Below, piece by piece: positions 10,893 to 18,397 of a stretch of DNA of 33,297 nucleotides (within the stretch, counting starts at the first letter, position 1; each line of letters opens with the position of its first letter). Below the pieces are notes generated by a model. It ran no database searches, had not been told where the DNA came from, and worked only from the letters and a program-made list of their open reading frames with translations. The position numbers and the translations under genes are program-made. Source of the DNA: an uncultured Christensenellaceae bacterium (GTDB lineage Bacteria > Bacillota > Clostridia > Christensenellales > UMGS416). The DNA lies in contig CALWDW010000034.1 of NCBI GenBank assembly GCA_944376795.1, forward strand, positions 1 to 33,297. The letters run 5' to 3'.

Positions 10893-11267
10893 ATGATGAC
10901 CAAACAGGAGGCGAGTGAACGCTATCAAATCCCTATGCACATCCTGAGTGAATATGAGAGCTGGGGGCTGTGTGGGGCGGTGAAGGTGGTCATGGGGGCC
11001 TGGCAGTATGACGATACAGATCTGGACCGGCTGAGTACCATCATGACGCTCCATGACCTGGGATTTACTACCACAGAGGTGGAGACCTATATGCGGCTGC
11101 TGCTGGAGCAGCCCGATACGGAGCTTCAGCGGCTCAGGATGTTGGAGAAAAAGCGAACGGCCGCCCTGGATGAGATCCACTTCAGGGAGCGCCAGCTTCA
11201 GCGGCTGGACGACCTGCGCCACGAGATTCGAAAGACACGAAGCAAGAAAGGAGACGGCAAAAAATGA
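10893..11267 (+). CDS. Small MerR-like transcriptional regulator
   Basis: About 125 residues. The N-terminal segment (MTKQEASERYQIPMHILSEYESWGL) aligns by eye with the MerR helix-turn-helix and wing, where LSEYESWGL takes the place of the usual LRYYEEIGL. RLSTIMTLHDLGFTTTEVETYM matches the second MerR helix pair. The C-terminus is a long charged coiled-coil helix (about 75-120) for dimerisation. There is no cysteine-rich metal site, so the signal is unlikely to be a bound metal. Two adjacent ATGs (10893 and 10896) follow GGAGGG; an open frame upstream of them covers the terminator and is not credible. The ATG of the lipoprotein gene overlaps its stop, so the two are coupled. Its role in controlling the downstream operon is inferred. 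Confidence 0.82.
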   Translation: MMTKQEASERYQIPMHILSEYESWGLCGAVKVVMGAWQYDDTDLDRLSTIMTLHDLGFTTTEVETYMRLLLEQPDTELQRLRMLEKKRTAALDEIHFRERQLQRLDDLRHEIRKTRSKKGDGKK

Positions 11268-12340
11268 AACGACGATTTGCCGTGCTGACTGCTTTGCTCC
11301 TGCTTTGCGGCCTGACGGCCTGCGGCGAAGCGGAGACCCAGAGCGGCCCCGGCCAGTCCTCAACTGGACAAGAGGAAATACTGTCCGTTGGGGAGACTTC
11401 CATGCCTGACCTGCCTATGCCTTCCGCCGTCACGACTCCGGAGGCAAGCGGATCCGGAGGGGAGAGGGAGACGGCGGAGGGCCGCGTGTTGGTGGCTTAC
11501 TTCTCCGCCACCGGCAATACGGAGGGCATCGCCCTGCAGCTGCAGAGCATCCTGGACGCCGAACTCTTTGAGATCATTCCGGAAGTGCCTTATACCGAAG
11601 AGGATCTCCGTTACAGTCAGGATGACTGCCGGGCTAACCGAGAACAGAATGATCCCGCCGCCCGGCCGGCCATTGCCGGCACCTTGGAAAATCCGGAGGA
11701 CTACGATGTGGTGTTCCTCGGTTATCCCATCTGGTGGGGACAGGCGCCCAAGGTGGTCTACACATTTCTGGAGAGCTGCGACTTGCGCGGCGCCACCATC
11801 GTGCCGTTCTGCACCTCCGGCTCCAGCGGTATCGGCTCCAGTGCCGACGGCCTGAAGGAGCTGACGGAAGACACCCAATGGCTGGAGGGCCAGCGTTTTG
11901 ACGGCGGTGCGTCCCAAGCCGCCGTAGCCGCTTGGGTGGAGGGCTTGGAGCTCCCTGGGTCCGCTGCGGCAACGGAAAACGAAGGAACGCGGATCTGCCT
12001 GGCTTTCGCCGATGGGGAAGCTGTTGCCGTCCTGGAGGACAATGCTGCCACCCGGGATTTCCTTGCCATGCTGCCCGTCACGCTTACCTTTGAAGACTAC
12101 GCCGGCGCCGAGAAAATCAGCTACCTCTCCCAGGACCTATCCACAGAGGACGCGCCAGCCAGTTATGATCCTCAAGTGGGTGACGTGACCTTGTACGCGC
12201 CCTGGGGAAATCTGGCCATATTCTATGCCGATGCCGCCAGCGCCTCCGGCCTGGTGCCCCTGGGTCGGGTGGTCTCCGGCTTGGATCTTCTGTCTGCAAT
12301 GGACGGAGAATTTGAGGTATCTCTCTCTATCGCAGGGTAA
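11264..12340 (+). CDS. Lipoprotein with flavodoxin and cyclophilin-like domains
   Basis: A 358-residue exported protein. A lipoprotein signal peptide with lipobox LTAC (cleavage before C20) is followed by a Ser/Gly/Pro-rich linker to about residue 73. A flavodoxin domain (74-230) has the FMN phosphate loop FSATGNTEGIA and the FLGYPIWWGQAP aromatic segment. The C-terminal part (about 242-358) resembles the cyclophilin-like fold family that often accompanies flavodoxins in gut Firmicutes; ICLAFADGEAVAVLEDN and the VTLYAPWGNLAIFY segment are its typical parts. It should sit on the outer face of the membrane, an unusual place for an FMN electron carrier. It starts inside the stop of the MerR-like gene with its own AAGGAG. 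A role in extracytoplasmic electron transfer or flavin handling is only an inference. Confidence 0.88.
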   Translation: MKRRFAVLTALLLLCGLTACGEAETQSGPGQSSTGQEEILSVGETSMPDLPMPSAVTTPEASGSGGERETAEGRVLVAYFSATGNTEGIALQLQSILDAELFEIIPEVPYTEEDLRYSQDDCRANREQNDPAARPAIAGTLENPEDYDVVFLGYPIWWGQAPKVVYTFLESCDLRGATIVPFCTSGSSGIGSSADGLKELTEDTQWLEGQRFDGGASQAAVAAWVEGLELPGSAAATENEGTRICLAFADGEAVAVLEDNAATRDFLAMLPVTLTFEDYAGAEKISYLSQDLSTEDAPASYDPQVGDVTLYAPWGNLAIFYADAASASGLVPLGRVVSGLDLLSAMDGEFEVSLSIAG

Positions 12341-12351
12341 GAGCCGAAACG

Positions 12352-12440
12352 CTCCATGGCCGATTGATCTGGCCACAGAGCATGGAGACCCTTCGTTATA
12401 CCTGCCCATTGCAGAAGCTCCATACCTTGTGTCCATGGAG
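12352..12440 (+). promoter_or_regulatory. Tandem hairpins in the leader of the decarboxylase-like gene
   Basis: CTCCATG (12352-12358) pairs with CATGGAG (12381-12387), with a GGCC/GGCC inner stem, and CTCCAT (12418-12423) pairs with ATGGAG (12435-12440). The two hairpins share the same arm sequence, so alternative pairing between them is possible. No U-tract follows the first, so it is not a clear terminator. The 150-base gap between the lipoprotein stop and the next gene may hold a leader control element. Confidence 0.4.
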
Positions 12441-12493
12441 GCTGCTGCAAGAAACAGAGGTTTCGAGCAATCCATCCTTTGGAGGTGTTTTTT

Positions 12494-13243
12494 ATGGAAC
12501 TGTCTGAAGACGCGAAACAGTACTGTGGCAAACAATTTGGTCAGGAACCCTTTGGACTGGCGGAGAGCGACCCGGAGTTTTCCATGCTTTTCGCCAACTT
12601 CGCCTTTGATGAAGTGATCCGAGAGAGCAAACTGGACGACAAGACCCGGTTCCTGGCCATCTTAGCCGCCCTGATGGGGTGTCAGGGGCTGGAAACTTTC
12701 CGCAGCATGGTGCTTGGGGCTCTTCGGAACTGCGTGACTCCTGTGGAACTCAAGGAGCTTATCTACCAGGGAACGGCCTATCTGGGGCTGGGACGTACGC
12801 TGCCCTTCCTGCTGGCCCTCAATGAGGCGCTGGCCCAACAGGGTCTTTCCGTCCCTTCGCAGCCGCGGGGGACCACGACCCGGGAGACCCGTGTGGAGGC
12901 GGGGAATCAGGCCCAGGTGGATATCTTTGGGGAGTCGATGCGGGGCTATCAGAACAGCGGCCCGGAGGAGACCCGCCACATCAACCGTTGGCTGGCCGGC
13001 AATTGCTTCGGGGACTATTACACCCGCGACGGATTGGATGATAGGCAGCGGGAGATGATTACCTTCTGTTTCCTGGCTGCACAGGGTGGCTGTGAGCCCC
13101 AGCTTGTGAGCCATGCTGCCGGAAACCTGCATATCGGCAACAACAAGGCCTTTCTCATCGATGTGGTCTCCCAGTGCCTGCCCTATATCGGCTATCCCCG
13201 CAGCCTCAACGCCCTGCGTTGTGTGCGCGAGGCATCCAAGTGA
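12494..13243 (+). CDS. Carboxymuconolactone decarboxylase-family protein, two CMD domains
   Basis: A 249-residue protein with two tandem helical CMD-like units (about 45-115 and 155-240). The second retains GGCEPQLVSHAAGNLHIG, with C200 and H207; neither unit has the CxxC of the peroxidase AhpD, so classical AhpD chemistry is not supported. In gut anaerobes such proteins commonly stand beside cupins, aldo/keto reductases and flavodoxins under LysR control, exactly as here. The ATG at 12494 has GGAGG eight bases upstream; a TTG at 12479 in the same frame overlaps that site and is not a likely start. The Fe-S aldo/keto reductase follows after 18 bases. The reaction is unknown. Confidence 0.86.
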   Translation: MELSEDAKQYCGKQFGQEPFGLAESDPEFSMLFANFAFDEVIRESKLDDKTRFLAILAALMGCQGLETFRSMVLGALRNCVTPVELKELIYQGTAYLGLGRTLPFLLALNEALAQQGLSVPSQPRGTTTRETRVEAGNQAQVDIFGESMRGYQNSGPEETRHINRWLAGNCFGDYYTRDGLDDRQREMITFCFLAAQGGCEPQLVSHAAGNLHIGNNKAFLIDVVSQCLPYIGYPRSLNALRCVREASK

Positions 13244-13261
13244 CAGAAAGGAGCTATTTCT

Positions 13262-14389
13262 ATGATTTACAAGGAATTTCAAGGATTGCAGCTTTCCAAC
13301 CTGGGTATGGGCTGTATGCGCCTGCCTGTGGTGGACGGAAAGGACGCCATGGTGGATCAGGCGGCCGTGGAGGAGATGGTTGCCTGCGCCATGGAGCGTG
13401 GCGTCAATTACTATGATACCGCCTGGGGCTACCATGCCGGTACGTCCGAGGTGGCTATCGGCAGAGCTCTGTCCGCCTATCCCCGGGAGAGGTTCTATCT
13501 GGCCAACAAGTTCCCAGGCTATGACCTGGGCAACATGGATAAGGTGGAACAGATTTTTGAGGAACAGCTAAAAAAGTGCGGGGTGGACTATTTCGACTTT
13601 TATCTGTTCCACAATGTATGCGAGATGAACATTGACGCTTACCTGGATCCCAAGTATGGCATTCTGGACTATCTGCTGGAGCAGAAGAAAAACGGCCGCA
13701 TCCGTCATCTCGGATTCTCCTGCCACGGCGCCATGCCGGTGCTCAAGCGGTTCCTGGAAGCCTACGGGGAATACATGGAGTTCTGTCAGCTCCAGCTCAA
13801 CTATATCGACTGGACTTTCCAGGATGGCCAAGAAAAAACAGAGCTGCTGGAGCAGTACCACATCCCCGTGTGGGTGATGGAGCCCCTCCGGGGCGGACGG
13901 CTGGCCCGTCTCAATGAAAAAGAGGCATCAGTGCTCCATGCTTTGGATCACCAGCGGTCCATTCCTGCCTGGGCCTTCCGTTTCCTGCAGCATATTCCTC
14001 ATGTGGTGGTGATCTTATCCGGTATGTCCAATCTGGAGCAGCTGGAGGACAATCTTGCCACCTTTGAAACGGAAGCGCCCCTGACGGAACAAGAGTGGGA
14101 GAGCCTGCTGGCCCTGGGCCGTGAGATGACCCACTCCAAAGCCCTGGCCTGTACCGCCTGCCGGTACTGTACCACCCATTGCCCCCAGGGACTGGACATT
14201 CCTCGCCTGCTGGCGCTGTATAACGAGCACAGGTTTACCGGAGGCGGTTTCATCGCCCCCATGGCCCTCTCTGCTATCCCGGCAGACAAGCAGCCCAGCG
14301 CCTGCATCGGCTGCCGCAGCTGCGAGGCGGTATGTCCCCAACAGCTGAAGATTTCGGAGGCCATGGCCGACTTCAGCGCCTTATTATAA
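13262..14389 (+). CDS. Aldo/keto reductase with C-terminal two-[4Fe-4S] ferredoxin domain
   Basis: A 375-residue protein. The TIM barrel (about 1-275) carries the aldo/keto reductase tetrad D52, Y57 (DTAWGY), K83 and H117. The tail (about 290-375) adds two cubane motifs: C297, C300, C303, C307 (CTACRYCTTHCPQG) and C348, C351, C354, C358 (CIGCRSCEAVCPQ). This family is common in strict anaerobes and is thought to link carbonyl reduction to ferredoxin- or flavodoxin-level electrons, so the co-encoded flavodoxins are plausible partners. The start has AAAGGAGC seven bases upstream. It lies between the CMD protein and the cupin with short gaps (18 and 13 bases), indicating one transcript. Substrate unknown. 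Confidence 0.93.
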   Translation: MIYKEFQGLQLSNLGMGCMRLPVVDGKDAMVDQAAVEEMVACAMERGVNYYDTAWGYHAGTSEVAIGRALSAYPRERFYLANKFPGYDLGNMDKVEQIFEEQLKKCGVDYFDFYLFHNVCEMNIDAYLDPKYGILDYLLEQKKNGRIRHLGFSCHGAMPVLKRFLEAYGEYMEFCQLQLNYIDWTFQDGQEKTELLEQYHIPVWVMEPLRGGRLARLNEKEASVLHALDHQRSIPAWAFRFLQHIPHVVVILSGMSNLEQLEDNLATFETEAPLTEQEWESLLALGREMTHSKALACTACRYCTTHCPQGLDIPRLLALYNEHRFTGGGFIAPMALSAIPADKQPSACIGCRSCEAVCPQQLKISEAMADFSALL

Positions 14390-14402
14390 GGAGGCTTTAT
14401 TC

Positions 14403-14840
14403 ATGAAATGTATGGATCGGGAAGAATTTGCCCAACAGAACATACTGGGGCTGGGGCAGGAGAACACCGCCTATGCCCGGTTTTTTGTGGGCAATTCATT
14501 TCTCAATCCCCTGACTGCGCCCGGTCAGTGCCCGGTCTTCCTGGCGAACGTAACCTTTGAGCCCGGATGCCGGAACAACTGGCATATTCACCATGCGAAG
14601 GAGGGAGGCGGACAAATTCTCGTCTGCATCGCCGGCGAGGGCTGGTATCAGGAGGAAGGCCAAGAGGCTGTCAGCCTGACGCCCGGTACGGTGATTACGA
14701 TCCCTGCGGGGGTCAAGCATTGGCACGGCGCTAAAAAGGACAGCTGGTTTTCTCACATTGCCGTAGAGGTGCCGGGAACGGAACCCTCTACCGAGTGGCG
14801 GGAAGCCGTCGCTGAAGAGGATTATGCGCGGTTGGGCTGA
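14403..14840 (+). CDS. Cupin-domain protein
   Basis: A 145-residue single-domain cupin. Motif 1 (about 55-80) gives metal ligands H61 and H63 with Q71 where most cupins have glutamate, and motif 2 supplies H106 in the PAGVKHWHG segment. The HIHHAKEGGGQ pattern is that of small stand-alone cupins that often accompany CMD-family proteins. The start follows AGGAGG. It is the last gene of the rightward unit and is followed by a strong terminator. It may bind a small carbonyl or phenolic compound or act as a metal-dependent isomerase or decarboxylase. The sequence does not settle which. Confidence 0.9.
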   Translation: MKCMDREEFAQQNILGLGQENTAYARFFVGNSFLNPLTAPGQCPVFLANVTFEPGCRNNWHIHHAKEGGGQILVCIAGEGWYQEEGQEAVSLTPGTVITIPAGVKHWHGAKKDSWFSHIAVEVPGTEPSTEWREAVAEEDYARLG

Positions 14841-14957
14841 TGGGAGGATGGTCTGTCCGGAATCCCACTGATTTCTCGAAAAGAGGATGGGACGGGTACA
14901 GCGCATGCGAAGATCCGCAGCAGCGGAACGGGAGGAGCTCCCTCCGATAACCCACAA

Positions 14958-14999
14958 AACGGCCGCAAGCCATTCCATGGCCTGCGGCCGTTGTTTTTA
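14958..14999 (+). terminator. Strong terminator after the cupin gene, usable in both directions
   Basis: AACGGCCGCAAGCCAT (14958-14973) pairs with ATGGCCTGCGGCCGTT (14977-14992), with one mismatch and a 3-base loop, followed by GTTTTTAT. The leftward reading also gives a stem followed by TTTTG, so it can end the glycyl radical activase transcript too. A second GNRA-capped hairpin (15039-15057) lies directly after the activase stop codon. Confidence 0.88.
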
Positions 15000-15057
15000 T
15001 GTGTCTTGCCAAGGCGGACCCGCTTTGTGCCGGGGTGCGGGCGGCTTTCGCCTGCCC

Positions 15058-15963
15058 TCAGTCCGAGGAGAGACGCGTTCCCGGGAAGATCTCCAGCAGG
15101 GATTCCTGCAGGGCCCGCATCCGCGGGGTATCGGGCATCTCGGTGTCGGGCATGGGGTATTCCATACCCAGGGCTTCATACTTTCCCCGGGCCATGCTGT
15201 GATAGGGCAGCAGCCGCCAATATGTGATATTATCGTAGCCGCGCAGCAGCTCCGCGATGCCCCGCAGGGTTTCGGGGCTGTCATTGTAGCCGGGGATGAC
15301 CGGCGTGCGCACCTCCACGGCGGCGCCATGCTGATGAAGCAGGCGGAGGTTTTCCAGGATGCGGGCATTGCCTGCGCCGGTTCCGCGGCGATGCGCTTCT
15401 GCGTCCAGATGCTTGATATCGTAGAGGAAGAGATCGGTGTAGGGAAGGACCGCTGCGAAGGCGTTCCATGGAACCTCTCCGCAGGTGTCTACCGCCGTGT
15501 GGATGCCTTGGCCTTTAAGCAGGGAGAGGGTCTCGGCCAGGAACCCGCTTTGCAGTAGAGGCTCGCCGCCGGAGAAGGTTACGCCGCCGTGGGATTGGTC
15601 GTAAAAGGTGCGGTCCTCCAGCAAGAGGGCGGCTGCCTGCGCCGGCTCCATGGTGCGGCCAAAGAGGGCCAGGGCGCCGGGAAGGCACGCCTCCGCACAG
15701 CGGCCGCAGCCCACGCAGTCTGCATGGCGCACACGGTGGATCCCGTCCCGCAGGCCGTGGACCCCGTGAGGACAGGCTTGGACGCACATTCCACAGCCCA
15801 CGCAGAGCTTCTGGGTGAAGCTCAGGGCGGGGCGCATGGTGAGATTCTCGGGGTTATGGCACCATAGGCAGCGCAGGGGACAGCCTTTGAGAAATAGGGT
15901 GGTGCGGATGCCCGGCCCGTCATGCACACTCATCCGCTTGATATCGGAAACAATGCCTTCCAT
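15058..15963 (-). CDS. Glycyl radical enzyme activating protein (radical SAM)
   Basis: A 301-residue radical-SAM activase that abstracts hydrogen from the glycine of its partner to install the glycyl radical. The SAM cluster motif is C28-x3-C32-x2-C35 (CPLRCLWC). A two-cluster ferredoxin insert follows: C54, C57, C60, C64 and C83, C86, C89, C93. Such inserts occur in activases of dehydratase- and decarboxylase-type glycyl radical enzymes and are missing from PflA, which argues against pyruvate formate-lyase as partner. The SGGEPLLQ motif is present. It starts eight bases after the stop of the glycyl radical enzyme, with AAGGAGG, so they form one operon. The activase is intact although the partner gene is frameshifted. 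Confidence 0.94.
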   Translation of the reverse strand: MEGIVSDIKRMSVHDGPGIRTTLFLKGCPLRCLWCHNPENLTMRPALSFTQKLCVGCGMCVQACPHGVHGLRDGIHRVRHADCVGCGRCAEACLPGALALFGRTMEPAQAAALLLEDRTFYDQSHGGVTFSGGEPLLQSGFLAETLSLLKGQGIHTAVDTCGEVPWNAFAAVLPYTDLFLYDIKHLDAEAHRRGTGAGNARILENLRLLHQHGAAVEVRTPVIPGYNDSPETLRGIAELLRGYDNITYWRLLPYHSMARGKYEALGMEYPMPDTEMPDTPRMRALQESLLEIFPGTRLSSD

Positions 15964-15971
15964 AGTCCTCC

Positions 15972-18201
15972 TTACAGCGCCTGCATGGTGGTTTCGATGA
16001 AGTGGTTCTGCTGCTCCTCGTTGAGGGTGACGAAGTAGACGTTCCAGCCGCAGACCCGAACCTGGAGGGTGGCGTATTCCTCGGGATGCTGCTGGGCCTG
16101 GCGAAGCTCTTCTGCGTTGAGAATGTTGAACTGTATGCCGTAACCGCCGCCCCGGAAGTAGGTTTCGATGAGCTGCACCAGGGTGTCCAAACCCTTTTCA
16201 CCATCCACGGCCGAGGGATGCAGATAGATGTCCAGCACCGAGCCGTTGGGGATCTTGCGGAAGTCCAGCTTGGTTACCGACTGGATCTGCGCCGTTACGC
16301 CGCCCCGGTCCTGGCCGGTCATGGCGCCGATCCCCTTGGCAATGTAGTGCCCGGCCTCCCGGCCGTCGGGCAGGGCCCCGGTGTGGTGCCCCAGGCTGAA
16401 GCAGTGATCCAGGGTGAACATGGAGGCGTTGAACCGGCCGCCGCGGCCGTTGGGGACGCCGTTAACCCGGCTGGTGTAGGAGGCGGCAATGCGGCAGGCC
16501 AGGGCGTCCACGTCCGGCTGGTTGTTACCCCACTTGGGAACCCGGCGAAGCATATAGAGGCGGTCATATTCGTGTCCCTGGAAGTTGGAGCGTAGGATTT
16601 CCCGTAGCTGGCTTAGGGTATAGCGACCCTCGTCATACACCAGCTGCTTGATTGCCATGAGGGAGTCGGCGGCGTTGGCCAGACCGCCGCCCATGCTGCC
16701 GGTATTGTTGTAGGCGGCGCCGCTTTGGGAAATATCCCGTCCTGCGGCCAGACAGGAGGGGAAGGTAGCGGAGAGGAAGGGCTCCGGATTGATCCGGTCC
16801 CAATGGCGCTCATAGCCGCGGACGGCCTCCTGCACGTCCTGCAGCTGCTGGGCCAGCTGGGCCTCGTAGGCAGCGTAGAAGGTGTCAAAGTCAGGAAAGT
16901 CCTCGCATTCCCCGGTTTCTAAGCCGATCTTTTCTCCGGTCAGCGGGTCTGTGCCGTTGCAAAGAGCCAGCTCCACCGCTTTGGCCAGATTGAACTTGAC
17001 GCACATGTTGCAGCCCACCTCCTGCCCCTCAATGGCGGGCTCATAGCACCCGATGAGCAGGTACTGGTAGCTGTCTTTCGCGGGGATTCCCCTGTCTTGA
17101 ATGGCTTGAAGGGTCAGTTCGTCGTTAACGATCACCATATTGGTGCGTCCATCCCGGAGGCATTTGGCTACCAGGCGCTTGAAGGCGGCGGGGGTTTGGG
17201 CGTTGATCTTGATGGAGAGCTTAGGGTCGGGCTGGTTGAGCTCGTAAAAGAGCTCCATAGCCAGGTAGGACAGGGGCCCCACCTGATCGGTTTCCGCGTC
17301 GGTCAGACCGCCAAAGTAGAAATTTTTGCCGTTGCCTGAGCCTCGGGTATTGGCAAAGAACTTCATCCAGAAGTAGCGGATGGAGCTCCTTGGCATCCTC
17401 GGCGGTGATGCGCCCGGCAGCCAGATCGGCTTCATAGAAGGGGCCGAAGTTCAGCTCAAAGCTGCCCGTGGAGCGAACCAGCTCTCCTTCAAATTCGATA
17501 AGCTGGTGGAAGAGATAGGCCAGCTGCAGGGCTTCGTACAGGGTAGAGGGCGGCTGCTTCTGCAGGGCGGCCAGGCAGGCGGCCAACTTCTCCATCCGGT
17601 CGGAGAAGACTGGATAGGCTTGGGCGGCCTTCCGGGCCTGTGCCTCCAGCCGGCCCATCAGGGAAAGGAAGGACGTGTATGTCCGGATCACAGCACTGTA
17701 GAATTCACAGGCGGCAGGATCCGCAGCAGACTCCAGAGCCGTCTGGGCGGCGGCCAAAATGCCGGGGACGCCTTCCCGGAGCAGGAAACGCCAGCCGGGG
17801 GAGATGTGTCCCAGGTCGAGTTCGGCGCTAAAGGAACCCGTGCGGCTCCCTCTTCGAAGGATTTCCGCGCTTTCGTGCAGGCTGCCTTCGGCATATTCAC
17901 GGCGCCAGGTCTCCCGGTGACGGGTCATAAGATCTCCGCCGTGGTCAAAGTGGTCGGCGAACCAGTCCTCGGGATCCACACCGACCCGGGCGTTTTCCAG
18001 TACGTAGCAGAAGAGCCGGCTGCGCAGCTCCAGCCGGGACATGCGGCCATCCTCCCCAGCCAGCGCGGCAAAGCCCGCCTGCAGAGCCGGGGTGTCCAGC
18101 CCGGAGGCCTCATCAAAACGGGGATTTACATATTGGTCGAAGAGCCGATCCTTGACCTGGTCGTAGGATGGGCCCGCAGCGGTAAACTTTCTCTCGGTCA
18201 T
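15972..18201 (-). pseudogene. Glycyl radical enzyme of unknown substrate, one-base frameshift
   Basis: The corrected product is 742 residues and covers the whole PFL-like barrel. Translation starts at the ATG 18199-18201 (GGAGG seven bases upstream; longer upstream frames lack a site). The first frame holds residues 1-273 up to AEDAKEL; an extra C in the leftward run GAGCTCC (plus-strand G at 17382-17383) shifts the frame, and sense resumes with IRYFWMKFFANT to the stop at 15972. Deleting one base rejoins them cleanly. Key residues, in corrected numbering, are the thiyl C385 and base E387 in GCYEP, and the radical glycine G718 in RVCGWN. A single cysteine plus glutamate resembles dehydratases, C-N or C-S lyases and decarboxylases rather than PFL, which has two adjacent cysteines. 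The tyrosine after cysteine and the tryptophan in the glycine loop differ from the usual GCVEP and RVxGY. Function unknown. Real inactivation and sequence error are both possible. Confidence 0.85.
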
Positions 18202-18258
18202 GATGGCGCCTCCTGTCCATTGGACGTAAAGCTGTATGCTTGCTACATGAATGCTTTT

Positions 18259-18264
18259 AGTATA
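18259..18264 (-). promoter_or_regulatory. Possible -10 element of the glycyl radical enzyme operon
   Basis: Leftward TATACT lies 58 bases before the start codon, but no good -35 lies 16-18 bases upstream, which suggests an activated promoter. A 6-bp inverted repeat (GTGGGC 18310-18315 and GCCCAC 18328-18333) further upstream could be a binding site. Confidence 0.35.
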
Positions 18265-18357
18265 CGCTCTTTTGCATAGAAAGGCATCGGGCAAAGTCAA
18301 CAGAACCGCGTGGGCATCTTCTACGCAGCCCACAGCCGTACCGGGCCCCCGGCCAAG

Positions 18358-18383
18358 AAAAAACCGCCGCGGAGACGCGGCGG
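18358..18383 (-). terminator. Terminator after the acyltransferase-like gene
   Basis: Leftward CCGCCGC, a 6-base loop and GCGGCGG (18364-18383) are followed by TTTTTTCTT. This is a textbook intrinsic terminator 15 bases beyond the stop of the upstream gene, so the glycyl radical operon is a separate unit. Confidence 0.9.
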
Positions 18384-18397
18384 AGAAAACAAGAAGC

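Noticed and set aside
15972..18201. Pyruvate formate-lyase
   Set aside because: It has a single active-site cysteine followed by Y-E-P instead of adjacent cysteines, and the activase has ferredoxin inserts not found in PflA.
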